Positions 26,321 to 34,893 of a stretch of DNA of 64,000 nucleotides are shown in pieces (position 1 is the first letter of the stretch; each line of letters opens with the position of its first letter). Made by a program: the position numbers and the translations under genes. The notes under the pieces are model-generated. The model did no database searches. It was not told the origin of the DNA and worked only from the letters and a program-made list of their open reading frames with translations. Source of the DNA: an uncultured Caldimonas sp. (GTDB lineage Bacteria; Pseudomonadota; Gammaproteobacteria; Burkholderiales; Burkholderiaceae); NCBI RefSeq assembly GCF_946480305.1, contig NZ_CAMLJQ010000022.1:1-64000 (forward strand), given 5' to 3'.

Positions 26321-27648
26321 GCGGCACCTCCGCGCTGCCACAGGCCGCCATCGTTCCAGGCCGTCAGCGGCCTCAGCATGCGCCCGTCCCATTCGCCCAT
26401 CAGCGCGAGCGGGGCACCGCCGGCATGGGCGAGCAGCAGCCATTTGTCGGCATCGGTGATCGACAGCGGCAGGCCCTGCCCCGAGGCGCAGAGCAGCAGC
26501 TGCGGCCCATCGTGTGCCAGGCGTGCGTCGGCGATCCGCATCGGATGCAGCGGGGTCCAGGGGCAGGCGGCAATGCGCTCGGCCAGGCGGCGCCATTCGG
26601 CCTCGAGTGGGCCGGCCTCGGTATTGGAGGCCGTGGGTGTGCCATGCAGTTCGTGGGCCAGCGCGCGCAGCCCGCCGGCGCCGGGGAAGAAGGCCAGCGT
26701 GGCCTCGACGCAGGTGCCGGTCAGCCAGCTCTGCTCGAAGCCCTTGCCGGCGTAAGCGTGATCGAGCAGCAGTGCACGGCGGCCGCTGTGCTCGCCTTGC
26801 AACCACACGCGGCGCTCGGTGAGCCGGTCGTCGCGCTCTTCGCTGATCTGGCCGAGCACGCTCCAGCGGTCGCGCAGCGTCTCGCCTTCGGCCAGCACCT
26901 CGGCCTTGTCGAACGGCCAGCCGAGCATGGCGCGCAGGTCGGCGCGCGCGGCCGGTTCGAGCTGCTCGTGCCGGCGCAGCGCATCGCAGGCGAGTTGCAG
27001 CAGGCCGAAGCGCTGCAACACCTGCTCGGGCCAGCCGGGGCCGCTGCCGATCAGTGCCGCGGCGTCGAGCACGCGTTGCGCGAGGCCGGGCACCTGCATG
27101 TCGACCAGGCGTGCGGCCATCGTCTTCCATTCATGGCGCTGCGCTTCGCCCAGGCTTGCGAGGCCGCGGCCCACCTGGTCGCCGAGCCAGCGGCCAAGTT
27201 CGTCTGCGGCTTGCGCCATGCGCGCCCAGCGCTGCTGCGCGCGTTTGGCGGCGGCTTCGGGGTCGGCGGGGGCCGCGGCGGCGGCCTGGGCTTTCTGTTC
27301 CTTCTTCTCCGCGCGTTCGGTGCGCGAGGCCAACCATTCGCCCACCCAGGCCGGCGCTTGCGAGCCATTGAAACGGGCGGGGTCGGAGGCACGCAGCAGC
27401 AGCAAGGCGAGGCCATGCTTGCAGGGGAACTTGCGGCTGGGGCAACTGCAGCGGAACGACGGCCCGCTCAGGTCCACCTGGGTCTGGTAGGGCTTGCTGC
27501 CGCTGCCCTGGCATTCGCCCCACACGGCCCGCTCGTCGGCGCCGAGCGTCGGCCACTTGGCCGGCGACGTGAGCCCGCGCGCGGCCTTCGCCGACGCGTC
27601 GTCCGGCGCAAGTGCGAGGACCGCTTCTGCGGTCAGATTTGTTGTCAC
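26317..27648 (-). CDS. SWIM zinc finger protein, first gene of the MoxR/VWA operon
   Basis: A 443-residue protein. The GTG start is preceded by GGAGGGGGAGT, an unusually strong ribosome-binding site. The SWIM motif C-x-C-x(6)-C-x-H is intact (C67, C69, C76, H78 in FRCSCPSRKFPCKHG). A charged Ala/Lys-rich coiled region (about 110-140) follows, then a helical C-terminal domain. SWIM fingers bind DNA or proteins. As first gene it may give the complex its target recognition. There is no intact gene for 280 bp upstream, only a broken usp fragment. Confidence 0.85.
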   Translation of the reverse strand: MTTNLTAEAVLALAPDDASAKAARGLTSPAKWPTLGADERAVWGECQGSGSKPYQTQVDLSGPSFRCSCPSRKFPCKHGLALLLLRASDPARFNGSQAPAWVGEWLASRTERAEKKEQKAQAAAAAPADPEAAAKRAQQRWARMAQAADELGRWLGDQVGRGLASLGEAQRHEWKTMAARLVDMQVPGLAQRVLDAAALIGSGPGWPEQVLQRFGLLQLACDALRRHEQLEPAARADLRAMLGWPFDKAEVLAEGETLRDRWSVLGQISEERDDRLTERRVWLQGEHSGRRALLLDHAYAGKGFEQSWLTGTCVEATLAFFPGAGGLRALAHELHGTPTASNTEAGPLEAEWRRLAERIAACPWTPLHPMRIADARLAHDGPQLLLCASGQGLPLSITDADKWLLLAHAGGAPLALMGEWDGRMLRPLTAWNDGGLWQRGGAA

Positions 27649-27717
27649 ACTCCCCCTCCTGCTGCAGGCGGGAGTGTAGGGCGAGTTCGCGGCGGGTTGG
27701 CGACCGGGCCTACGCCT

Positions 27718-27890
27718 TCAGCGCAGCACCAGCACCGGCACGTCGCTTGCGCGCAGCGGTGTGCTCGTCGTGCTGCCGAGCAGCAGTTGGCGCAACCGCC
27801 GGGTGGCCGTAAGCGCCGATCACCAGCAGGGCGGGTGCCTGGCGCCGGCCCAGTGCCAGCAGCGCGACCGCGGGAACGCGGGAACGCATG
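27718..27890 (-). pseudogene. Frameshifted C-terminal remnant of a universal stress protein (UspA-like)
   Basis: On the minus strand one frame gives VALLALGRRQAPALLVIGAYG followed by HP, typical of the UspA nucleotide-binding end. After one extra base another frame continues RLRQLLLGSTTSTPLRAS and ends DVPVLVLR with a stop at 27718. The two halves together match the last 55 residues of UspA proteins. The N-terminal two-thirds are missing, so the gene is dead. The right boundary is approximate. Confidence 0.65.
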
Positions 27891-27927
27891 TTGCTCAGAA
27901 ACGGGCAACCTAGCCACGCAGCAAACC

Positions 27928-28425
27928 ATGCCCTCCGCGCCGCATCCCGAACTGCAACTCGACCAGGACTTCCGCCAGCAGAAGATCGAATGGCGCATCC
28001 AGCGCGTGGCGTGGCCGCTGCTGGCGGCGTTGCTCGTCGCGATCATGCTCGGCCTGCTGGGCCAGGGGCCGTTGAGCAAGGCACAGGCTGGCAGCGCCGA
28101 CGCCGGCCTCACGCTGGACTACCACCGCTTCATGCGCCGGCTGTCGCCGGAGACGCTGGAGCTGCAGGTGCAGGCCACCTCCGACCGGTTGCGGTTGCGC
28201 ATCGACGGGGCCTATCTGGACGCGGTGGACGTGGAGCGCTCCTTCCCGGAGCCGCAGGAGGTGCGCTCAGGCCGCGACGAGACGACCATGGTCTTTCAGG
28301 CCGAGCCGGGGCAGCCGGTGGTGGTGCGCCTGGAGGTCAAGCCCAAGGACATGGGAACGATCGACGGCTGGGTGGCGGTGGACGACCGACCGCGGCAGCC
28401 GTTCAGCCATTTCGTCTATCCCTGA
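27928..28425 (+). CDS. Single-pass membrane protein of unknown function, paired with DUF421
   Basis: A 165-residue protein. A cytoplasmic N-terminus of 25 residues leads into one membrane helix (about 28-46, WPLLAALLVAIMLGLLGQG), then a soluble domain of about 115 residues outside the membrane, rich in beta strands with acidic and basic pairs. I do not recognise a family. It ends 9 bp before the DUF421 gene and is almost certainly co-transcribed, so a partner role with that membrane protein is likely. Confidence 0.7.
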   Translation: MPSAPHPELQLDQDFRQQKIEWRIQRVAWPLLAALLVAIMLGLLGQGPLSKAQAGSADAGLTLDYHRFMRRLSPETLELQVQATSDRLRLRIDGAYLDAVDVERSFPEPQEVRSGRDETTMVFQAEPGQPVVVRLEVKPKDMGTIDGWVAVDDRPRQPFSHFVYP

Positions 28426-28434
28426 GGAACGCCC

Positions 28435-28971
28435 ATGGACACCGTACTGCGCACGCTCGCGATCTATCTCTTCCTGCTGGTGCTGTTCCGGCTGGTGGGC
28501 AAGCGCACCTTGAGCGAGTTGTCGACGTTGGACTTCATCCTGCTGCTGATCGTCAGCGAGGCGACGCAGAACGCGCTGATCGGCGAGGACTACTCGCTCG
28601 TCACCGGCATGACCGTGATCCTCACGCTGGTGCTGATGGACCTCGGCTTTTCCATCGTGAAGAGCCGCTCCAAGGTGGTCGAGAAGATCGTCGAGGGCAC
28701 GCCGCTCGTGCTGGTGGAGCACGGCCGGGTGCTGGCTGGCCACATGAAGCGCTCGCAGGTCACCGAGGACGACATCCTGCAAAGCGCCCGGCAGGCGCAT
28801 GGGCTGGAGCGGATGGACCAGATCAAGTTCGCGGTGCTCGAATCGAGCGGCGGCATTTCCATCGTGCCCCGCGCGGCGCCGGAGGTGGAGCCGATCGATC
28901 AGCAGGTGGAGCGCGCGTTGCGCCGGCTGCTCGACGAGAAGGGCGGCGCGGGAGCCCCGCAGCGCGCTTGA
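28435..28971 (+). CDS. DUF421 (YetF-type) membrane protein
   Basis: A 178-residue protein with three N-terminal membrane helices and a cytosolic C-terminal domain. Family signs are FRLVGKRTLSELSTLDFILL, a helix with SEATQNALIG, and KVVEKIVEGTPLVLVEHGRV, then ILQSARQAHGLERMDQIKFA. The YetF family is widespread; its molecular role is unknown, although the Bacillus relatives influence spore-protein or membrane traits. Second gene of a two-gene operon. Confidence 0.88.
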   Translation: MDTVLRTLAIYLFLLVLFRLVGKRTLSELSTLDFILLLIVSEATQNALIGEDYSLVTGMTVILTLVLMDLGFSIVKSRSKVVEKIVEGTPLVLVEHGRVLAGHMKRSQVTEDDILQSARQAHGLERMDQIKFAVLESSGGISIVPRAAPEVEPIDQQVERALRRLLDEKGGAGAPQRA

Positions 28972-28990
28972 GGCCGGCCCCCCGCCCGGC

Positions 28991-30034
28991 TCAACTGCAG
29001 CCGCGTGCCAGATCGCGGGTCAGCTGTGCTGCGCCCACTTCGCGGCACCCGCTCGCGTCCTGCCCCGACCACAGCGGCGAAAAGTCTCCGCTGCCCTGGC
29101 TTTCTGCCTTGGCGCGCAGCGGGGCGATGGCCGCCGTGGCGAGCGGAAAGGCCGGCGCGGGGCCGATGGGGCCGAGTTCGCGCATCAAGCGGTTGACGAT
29201 GCCGCGCGCCGGCCGCCCGGTGAACAGGTTGGTGAGCGCGGTGTGGCGTGCGGCCTCGCTCTTCAAGGCCTGCCGGTGGAGCGCGCTCGTCGTGGCCTCA
29301 GTGCACAGCAGGTAAGCCGTGCCGATCTGCACACCCGCAGCGCCCAGTGCCATCGCAGCTGCCACGCCTTCGGCGTCGGCAATGCCGCCGGCGGCGATCA
29401 CGGGCCGGTCGATCGTCTTGACGAGCTGGCGCACGAGCGCGAGCGTGCCGACCTGCGTGGTGAGGTCATCGGTGAGGAACATGCCGCGGTGCCCGCCGGC
29501 CTCCACGCCCTGGGCGATGACGGCATCGACGCCGCGCCGGGCCAGCCAGATGCCTTCGTCGACCGTGGTGGCCGAGGCGAGCACCTTGGCGCCCCAGCCG
29601 CGCACGCGGGCGAGCAGCGCGTCACTGGGCAGGCCGAAATGGAAGCTCACCACCGCGGGGCGGTACGTTTCGAGCACGTCGGCCGCCTCCTGCGAGAACG
29701 GCAGGCGGCCCGGCCCCGCGGCGATGCCGGCCGGGTCGATGCCGAACTCCCGGTAGTACGGCGAGAGCGCTTCGCGCCAGGCCAGCTCGCGTTGCTCGTT
29801 CGGCGAGGGCTGCGTGTGGCAGAAGAAGTTGACGTTGTAGGGGCGCGAGGTCTGCGCCTTGATGGCGGTGAGTTCCTGGCGCATGGCCTCGGGCGTCAGC
29901 ATGGCGCAGGGCAGCGAGCCCAGCCCGCCGGCGTTGCTGACCGCCACCGCCAGCGCGTGCCCCTGCACGCCGGCCATGGGCGCCTGGATGATGGGCAGTT
30001 CGATGTCGAGCAGGTCTTGCAGCACGCGGCTCAT
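28991..30034 (-). CDS. Nitronate monooxygenase family flavoprotein
   Basis: A 347-residue FMN-dependent TIM-barrel protein. Motifs are LPIIQAPMAGVQGHALAVAV at the N-terminus, VIAQGVEAGGHRGMF in the middle, and the FMN phosphate site VIAAGGIADAEGVAAAMALG, then VQIGTAYLLCTEA. These enzymes oxidise nitronates (for example propionate-3-nitronate) with O2 and detoxify them. GGAGAACCGCG precedes the ATG. The gene stands alone; a related 2-nitropropane dioxygenase role cannot be excluded. Confidence 0.9.
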   Translation of the reverse strand: MSRVLQDLLDIELPIIQAPMAGVQGHALAVAVSNAGGLGSLPCAMLTPEAMRQELTAIKAQTSRPYNVNFFCHTQPSPNEQRELAWREALSPYYREFGIDPAGIAAGPGRLPFSQEAADVLETYRPAVVSFHFGLPSDALLARVRGWGAKVLASATTVDEGIWLARRGVDAVIAQGVEAGGHRGMFLTDDLTTQVGTLALVRQLVKTIDRPVIAAGGIADAEGVAAAMALGAAGVQIGTAYLLCTEATTSALHRQALKSEAARHTALTNLFTGRPARGIVNRLMRELGPIGPAPAFPLATAAIAPLRAKAESQGSGDFSPLWSGQDASGCREVGAAQLTRDLARGCS

Positions 30035-30190
30035 CGCGGTTCTCCGTGGGGGCTGGGATGCCGGCCGACTATAGGAGTTTTCGGGCTGCCCCGCACGGGC
30101 ATGGCGGTTGCCGCTGAAGAGGCTGGTACGCACGTGCCGCGGCTGTGCCGCGGCGCGAGGCGATGTCGACACACAGCAAGGAGCCGAACA

Positions 30191-30700
30191 ATGGCAAGCA
30201 CCACCGAGAACTTCATGGACTGGCTGCGCGACGCCCACGCGATGGAGCAGCAGGCCGAGCAGATGTTCAGCACCACCGCGTCGCGCATCGAGAACTACCC
30301 CGAGATGAAGCAGCGCTTCGAAAGCCATGCGCAGGCTTCGCGCCGGCAGGCGGACATGCTGCGCGCATGCATCGAGCGGCGCGGCGGCGACACCTCGGCG
30401 CTGAAGGACATGGCGGCCAAGGCCGTCGCGACCGCGCAGGGCCTGAGCGGCATCTTCGTGTCCGACGAGATCGTCAAGGCGGCGATGTCGACCTACACCT
30501 TCGAGCACATGGAGATCGCCTCCTACCGTTCGCTGATGGCCGCGGCCGACGCGGTGGGCGACACCGAAGTGCGCACCGTGTGCGAGCAGCACCTGGCGCA
30601 GGAAGAGGAAATGGCCGACTGGCTGGAAGAGCAGTTGCCGCTGGTGACGCGGCAGTTCCTGCAGCGATCGGCACAGCCGGGGGCCACGGCCAAGCACTGA
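30191..30700 (+). CDS. DUF892 ferritin-like protein (YciE/YciF type)
   Basis: A 169-residue four-helix protein: NFMDWLRDAHAMEQQAEQM, then RIENYPEMKQRFESHAQAS, STYTFEHMEIASYRSLM and CEQHLAQEEEMADWLEEQL. Paired Glu and His residues of a di-iron site (E-x6-H in helix 2, ExxH-like positions in helices 3 and 4) are present. DUF892 proteins are induced by stress in other bacteria; iron binding is shown for YciF, while a function is not proved. The gene is monocistronic. Confidence 0.85.
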   Translation: MASTTENFMDWLRDAHAMEQQAEQMFSTTASRIENYPEMKQRFESHAQASRRQADMLRACIERRGGDTSALKDMAAKAVATAQGLSGIFVSDEIVKAAMSTYTFEHMEIASYRSLMAAADAVGDTEVRTVCEQHLAQEEEMADWLEEQLPLVTRQFLQRSAQPGATAKH

Positions 30701-30784
30701 GCCGGTGTGAACGCCTGCTGACCCTGGCCCGGCAGCGCACGTGCGCTGCGGGATACTTCTTCCTTTCAACAGGGAGAAGAACCG

Positions 30785-31774
30785 ATGAAGAACAAGGGGT
30801 CGGCCTGGCGCAAGCGCCTGATCGCGGTGGGGCTGGTGCTGGGCGTGCAGGTGCATGCCCAGGCAGACCAAACCGCCCGGCGGGCCTGCCCGCCCAACCC
30901 GGAGCAGCCGACGCAGGCGAGCGTGCAGCAGGCTTCGGCCGCCGCACGCGACCGGGGTTTCCTGTGGCGCCTCGAGCGCGACGGGCGCACCTCATGGCTG
31001 TACGGCACGATCCACATCGGGCGCTTCGAGTGGATCTTTCCGGGCCCGCAGGTGCGCGCCGCGCTGCAGGACAGCCGCAGCATCGCGCTCGAACTCGACC
31101 TGACCGACCCGGCCACGGTGCAGCAGTTCCAGCAACTGTCGGCGGCGATCCCGGTGCCCACATTGACGGCTGATCTGCAACGGCGCCTCGCGGCGCAGGC
31201 CGAGCGGGCCTGCCTGCCGCAGCAGCAGGCGGCGGCGCTGCACCCGTTGATGCAGGGCATCACCTACACGCTGCTCGATGCACGCTGGGACGACCTGCAC
31301 GCGGCCTGGGCGCAGGAGGTGGTGCTGGCCGGCATCGCGAAGCGCACGGGGCGCCCGGTGATCGCGCTCGAGACCCCGCAGACGCAGGTGGAGGCACTGT
31401 TCACGGCCGAAGGCCCGGAGGCCTTGCGGCGCATCGAGCAGATGCTGGATCAGCTGGAAGCCGGCAAGCCGCGGCGCCAGATGCTGCGGCTTGCCACCGC
31501 GTGGGAGCAGGGCAACCTGGAGGAGCTCGCGAACTTCGAGCAGTGGTGCGAATGCATCCTGACCGAGGAGGACCGCGAGATGATGCAGCGGCTGCAGACC
31601 GACCGGAATCCGGGCCTGGCCGCGCGCATCGAGCAGGCGCATGCCGAAGGCGAGGTGTTCGCCGCAGTGGGCGCGCTGCACATGACCGGGCCGCAAGGGC
31701 TGCCGGCGCTGTTGCAGGCGCGGGGCTTTGCGGTGGAGCGGGTGGTGTTCGAACCGAGCCCCGCGGCACAGTAG
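30785..31774 (+). CDS. TraB/GumN family exported protein
   Basis: A 329-residue protein with a signal peptide (LIAVGLVLGVQVHAQA). It has two GxxH motifs that define the TraB/TIKI fold: YGTIHIGR near residue 78 and GALHMTGPQG near 298. Conserved acidic residues lie in between (ALELDLTDPATV, VIALETPQTQVEALF). Eukaryotic TIKI members are metalloproteases; bacterial TraB/GumN members are mostly unassigned. There is a convergent gene on the far side with a hairpin in between. Confidence 0.87.
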   Translation: MKNKGSAWRKRLIAVGLVLGVQVHAQADQTARRACPPNPEQPTQASVQQASAAARDRGFLWRLERDGRTSWLYGTIHIGRFEWIFPGPQVRAALQDSRSIALELDLTDPATVQQFQQLSAAIPVPTLTADLQRRLAAQAERACLPQQQAAALHPLMQGITYTLLDARWDDLHAAWAQEVVLAGIAKRTGRPVIALETPQTQVEALFTAEGPEALRRIEQMLDQLEAGKPRRQMLRLATAWEQGNLEELANFEQWCECILTEEDREMMQRLQTDRNPGLAARIEQAHAEGEVFAAVGALHMTGPQGLPALLQARGFAVERVVFEPSPAAQ

Positions 31775-31793
31775 GCGCGGCACTACGCCGCGC
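31775..31793. terminator. Hairpin between convergent genes
   Basis: GCGCGGC at 31775-31781 and GCCGCGC at 31787-31793 form a 7-bp perfect stem with a 5-nt loop exactly where the TraB/GumN gene and the convergent acyltransferase gene end. It could serve as a bidirectional terminator. Confidence 0.4.
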
Positions 31794-32985
31794 GTTCGAT
31801 ACCCGCGCTCGCGGTGCGCCGGGCCGTGGCGCGCGGCGGCAGCCCGAACCATGGCCGCAGCCAGCCGCTGCGGCGCGCGAGTTCGTAGCCCGCGAAGCTG
31901 GCCGCGAGCGTGAGCGCGATCAGCACCGGCCCTTCCACCGCCGGGGGCCATTGCAGCGGAGCCAGCCACTGCGTGAAGAGGATGGTGAGCGTCTGGTGCA
32001 GCAGGTACACCGGGAACACCGCCTCGGCGAGGTAGGGGCGCCATGTGTGGTCGCGGTTCAGGTGGCGGCGTGCATACCCCGCCACGGCCACGATGGCCGA
32101 CCACTGCGCAGCGGCGAACGCGATGCCGCGCAACGGGCGCCAGCCGGCGAGCGAGGCTGCGTCGGCCCAGCTCGCATAGCGCAGCGCCAGCATCGCCCAG
32201 GCCACAAGTGTCACCACCAAGGCGACATGCCGCAGCCCGGCCATGCGGTCCCATGCGGCCGGCCAGCGCACGAGCACCGCACCGAACAGGAACAGCGACA
32301 GGTAGGTGGCATGGTTGAACCAGTCGTCGACGAGCGCGTGCGTGGATGGGAAGTGCGGCGCGAGCAGCAGGCGGCACGCGGCCAGCAACGTGATCGGCAC
32401 GAGCAGCAGGGCCAGCCCCCGCAGCCACCGCGGTGCGACCAGGGCGGCCCGCTCGAGCGCGTGCGGAAAGCGGCGCACGATGCACCACAGCACCACGGTG
32501 TAGACCCACAGGTAGGCGACGAACCACAGGTGGTTCCAGGTGGGCAGCACGAGGCACGCGCCGTTGCGGCAGAACCCGCCATGGGCCGTGAAGTACAGCG
32601 CCAGGAAGTCGAAATAGCCGCCGTCGTAGCCATGCCGGTGCACGACCTCGTAGTACGGCTGTGGCGGCACGACCAGCAGCATGCCGCACAGCAGCGGCAG
32701 CAGCAGCCGCTTCGAGCGTGAACGCAGCCAGCCGGGCGATGCGCCGCGCTGCAGCATCACTGACGTCACCGCACCGGAGATCAGGAACAGCAGCGCCAGC
32801 CGCCACGGCGAGCTGAGCAGCATCCACGGCTCCGCGGCCGTGCTGGCGTTCGGGCTCTTCACGTGCCAGCCCCAGCTCACGTAGTACATGCCGACGTGGT
32901 AGACCACGAGCAGCGCGAAGGCGGCAATACGCAGCCAGTCCAGGAAGAACAGGCGCTTGCCGGTGTCGAAGGCCGAGGTGTTCAT
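31783..32985 (-). CDS. Acyltransferase family 3 membrane protein
   Basis: A 400-residue protein with about ten membrane helices. It starts FFLDWLRIAAFALLVVYHVG, carrying the conserved Arg and His of acyltransferase 3 (the OafA/OpgC group). WFVAYLWVYTVVLW and a YLLHQTLTILF segment are also typical. Members move acetyl, succinyl or other acyl groups onto surface sugars. Substrate unknown. The gene is monocistronic, and a two-component pair on the same strand lies 75 bp upstream. Confidence 0.86.
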   Translation of the reverse strand: MNTSAFDTGKRLFFLDWLRIAAFALLVVYHVGMYYVSWGWHVKSPNASTAAEPWMLLSSPWRLALLFLISGAVTSVMLQRGASPGWLRSRSKRLLLPLLCGMLLVVPPQPYYEVVHRHGYDGGYFDFLALYFTAHGGFCRNGACLVLPTWNHLWFVAYLWVYTVVLWCIVRRFPHALERAALVAPRWLRGLALLLVPITLLAACRLLLAPHFPSTHALVDDWFNHATYLSLFLFGAVLVRWPAAWDRMAGLRHVALVVTLVAWAMLALRYASWADAASLAGWRPLRGIAFAAAQWSAIVAVAGYARRHLNRDHTWRPYLAEAVFPVYLLHQTLTILFTQWLAPLQWPPAVEGPVLIALTLAASFAGYELARRSGWLRPWFGLPPRATARRTASAGIERAA

Positions 32986-33060
32986 GGCGCGAGCGTAGGC
33001 GCCGGGCGGCGATGCGCGGCGGCGCTGGGGCGAAGTGCGGCGCCAGTGGGGCGAGCCGCG

Positions 33061-33756
33061 TCAGCCGAGCCGCTCGACCAGGGCCGCGCGCCATGCGCGG
33101 CTGCACGCGACCTCGGTGCCGTCGTGCAGCACCACGGTAGCGTCGCCTTTGCCGCGGGGGCGCACGGCCGCCACGCGGTGCAGGTTGACGGCGCAGCCCC
33201 GGTGCACGCGCACGAAGTGCGGCGGCAGGTCGGCCAGCAGCGCGGCCAGTGGACGGCGCAGCAGCAGTTCGCGGCCGTGGGTGTGCACCGCCACGTAGTT
33301 GTCGGCGGCTTCGAGCCAGTCGATCTGGTCGCACGGCACCACGTGCGTGGTGCCGCGGTCGGCGATCAGCAGGCGTTCGGCCGGCCCGCCGTGCTGGGCA
33401 ACGGGGTCGCGCGTCAGCAGGCGCTGCACGGCGCGCGCCAGCCGCTCGGGCTCGACCGGCTTGAGCAGGTAGTCGACCGCTGCTGCATCGAAGGCCTGCA
33501 ACGCATAGCGGTCGTGGGCGGTGACGAACACGATGGCGGGCGCGGGGTGCGGCAATGAGGCCGCCACGTCGAGGCCGGTGCTGCCGGGCATCTGCACGTC
33601 GAGGAACAGTGCATCCGGTGCCAGCGCGGCGGTCATCTGCAAGGCCTGCGGGCCGTCGGCCGCTTCGCCGACGACTTCCAGCGCCGGCCAGGCGGCCAGC
33701 ATGCGGCGCAGCTTGGTGCGCGCGGGTGCTTCGTCGTCGACGATCAGCACGCGCAT
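33061..33756 (-). CDS. LytTR-type response regulator
   Basis: A 231-residue protein. The receiver domain has the acid pocket VDDE, phosphoacceptor D53 in FLDVQMPG, and lysine in LLKPVE. The C-terminal LytTR DNA-binding domain (about 130-230) has IDWLEAADNYVAVHTHGREL, then FVRVHRGCAVNLHRVAAV. The start lies inside the end of the histidine kinase gene (13-bp overlap), so the pair is coupled. The regulon is unknown; LytTR regulators in proteobacteria often control cell-surface or exopolymer genes. Confidence 0.92.
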   Translation of the reverse strand: MRVLIVDDEAPARTKLRRMLAAWPALEVVGEAADGPQALQMTAALAPDALFLDVQMPGSTGLDVAASLPHPAPAIVFVTAHDRYALQAFDAAAVDYLLKPVEPERLARAVQRLLTRDPVAQHGGPAERLLIADRGTTHVVPCDQIDWLEAADNYVAVHTHGRELLLRRPLAALLADLPPHFVRVHRGCAVNLHRVAAVRPRGKGDATVVLHDGTEVACSRAWRAALVERLG

Positions 33757-34838
33757 GGCAGCTCCAACGTGGCGGTCACGCCGCCGGGCTCGGCCGGCGA
33801 GAGCACGAGCGATGCCCCGCTGCCGTGCAGTGCCCGCAGGCGTTGTTCGAGGTTGCCCAGGCCCACGCCGAAGCGGACCGGCGCCGTGAGCGCGCCGCCA
33901 TCGTCTTGCACCGTCAGCTGCAGCCTGTGGCCCAGGCAGCGGGCGCGCACCGAGATGCGGGTCGGCTGGCTGCGCTGCTCCACGACGTGGCGGAAGCAGT
34001 TCTCGAGCAGCGGTTGCAGGGCCAGCGTCGGCACTGGGCAGCTCAACGCAGCGTCGTCGATGTCCCAGTCGATCCGCACCCGGTCGGCGAAGCGCTCGCA
34101 CATGATGTCGGCGTAGGCGTGCAGCAGCCGCAGTTCGTCGTCGAGCGGCTGTTGCGGGCGGTGCGCCACGTCGCTGGCGGCGCGCAGCAGCGAGGCCAGC
34201 CGCGTGAGCAGCAGGTCGGCGCGGTCGGGGTCGGTGTGGATCAGTGCCGACACCGTGTTGAGCGCGTTGAACAGGAAGTGCGGCTGCAGTTGCTGGGCCA
34301 GTTGCAGCAGCTGTGCCTCGCGGGCCAGTGCCCTTTCGTGCTCGGCCTGCAGGCGCGCGGCGCTGAACGCGAGGTAGGAGCGCGCGCCGAACTGCAGCCC
34401 GCAGAACAGCAGGTAGAAGATCGCGAAGCGGGCCGTCTCGTAGAAGAACACCCGCGACAGCGGTTCGTGCGGGTAGACGCTGCCGGCCAGCGAGTAGAGG
34501 CCGAGCCGCAGGCCGTGCACCAGCGGCACGAAGGTGAAGGCCAGCGGCAGCGTCAGCGCCAGCACCACCGCGAACCAGCGCGCCGGCCGTGCGAGCTGGT
34601 GGTCGAGCCGCCCGGCCAGCTTCCACTGCACGACGAGCAGCAGCGTGGCGACGAACGCCGAGCTGCCTTCCTGCACCAGCGCATGCCACAACGCGGCGAA
34701 CCCGGTCGAGTGGCGCTGCGTTTCGGCCGCCACCATCAGCAGCCAGAAGCCGGCCCACACGACAGCGATGGCCCGGCGCAGCGAGCGCCGGCCATCGAAG
34801 GCGGCGGGCGGGGTGGGAGCGGCCGGGGCGTGTGGCAT
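33744..34838 (-). CDS. LytS/YehU-type sensor histidine kinase
   Basis: A 364-residue protein using the ATG at 34838; an in-frame GTG 51 bases upstream is possible. Four hydrophobic helices make the N-terminal sensor. The phosphoacceptor sits in QLQPHFLFNALNTVS, the His_kinase signature, followed by ALQPLLENCFRH (N-box) and GVGLGNLEQRLRALHG (G-box). It should phosphorylate the coupled LytTR regulator. The signal is unknown. Confidence 0.9.
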   Translation of the reverse strand: MPHAPAAPTPPAAFDGRRSLRRAIAVVWAGFWLLMVAAETQRHSTGFAALWHALVQEGSSAFVATLLLVVQWKLAGRLDHQLARPARWFAVVLALTLPLAFTFVPLVHGLRLGLYSLAGSVYPHEPLSRVFFYETARFAIFYLLFCGLQFGARSYLAFSAARLQAEHERALAREAQLLQLAQQLQPHFLFNALNTVSALIHTDPDRADLLLTRLASLLRAASDVAHRPQQPLDDELRLLHAYADIMCERFADRVRIDWDIDDAALSCPVPTLALQPLLENCFRHVVEQRSQPTRISVRARCLGHRLQLTVQDDGGALTAPVRFGVGLGNLEQRLRALHGSGASLVLSPAEPGGVTATLELPCAC

Positions 34839-34893
34839 GGCAACGGGCGGTGCGGCGGGATTCTCCCACCCGCAACGCCGCCGCGTCACGCCG

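Noticed and set aside
30701..30784. Possible small gene or sRNA between the ferritin-like and TraB genes
   Set aside because: No start with ribosome-binding site and no clear stem-loop.
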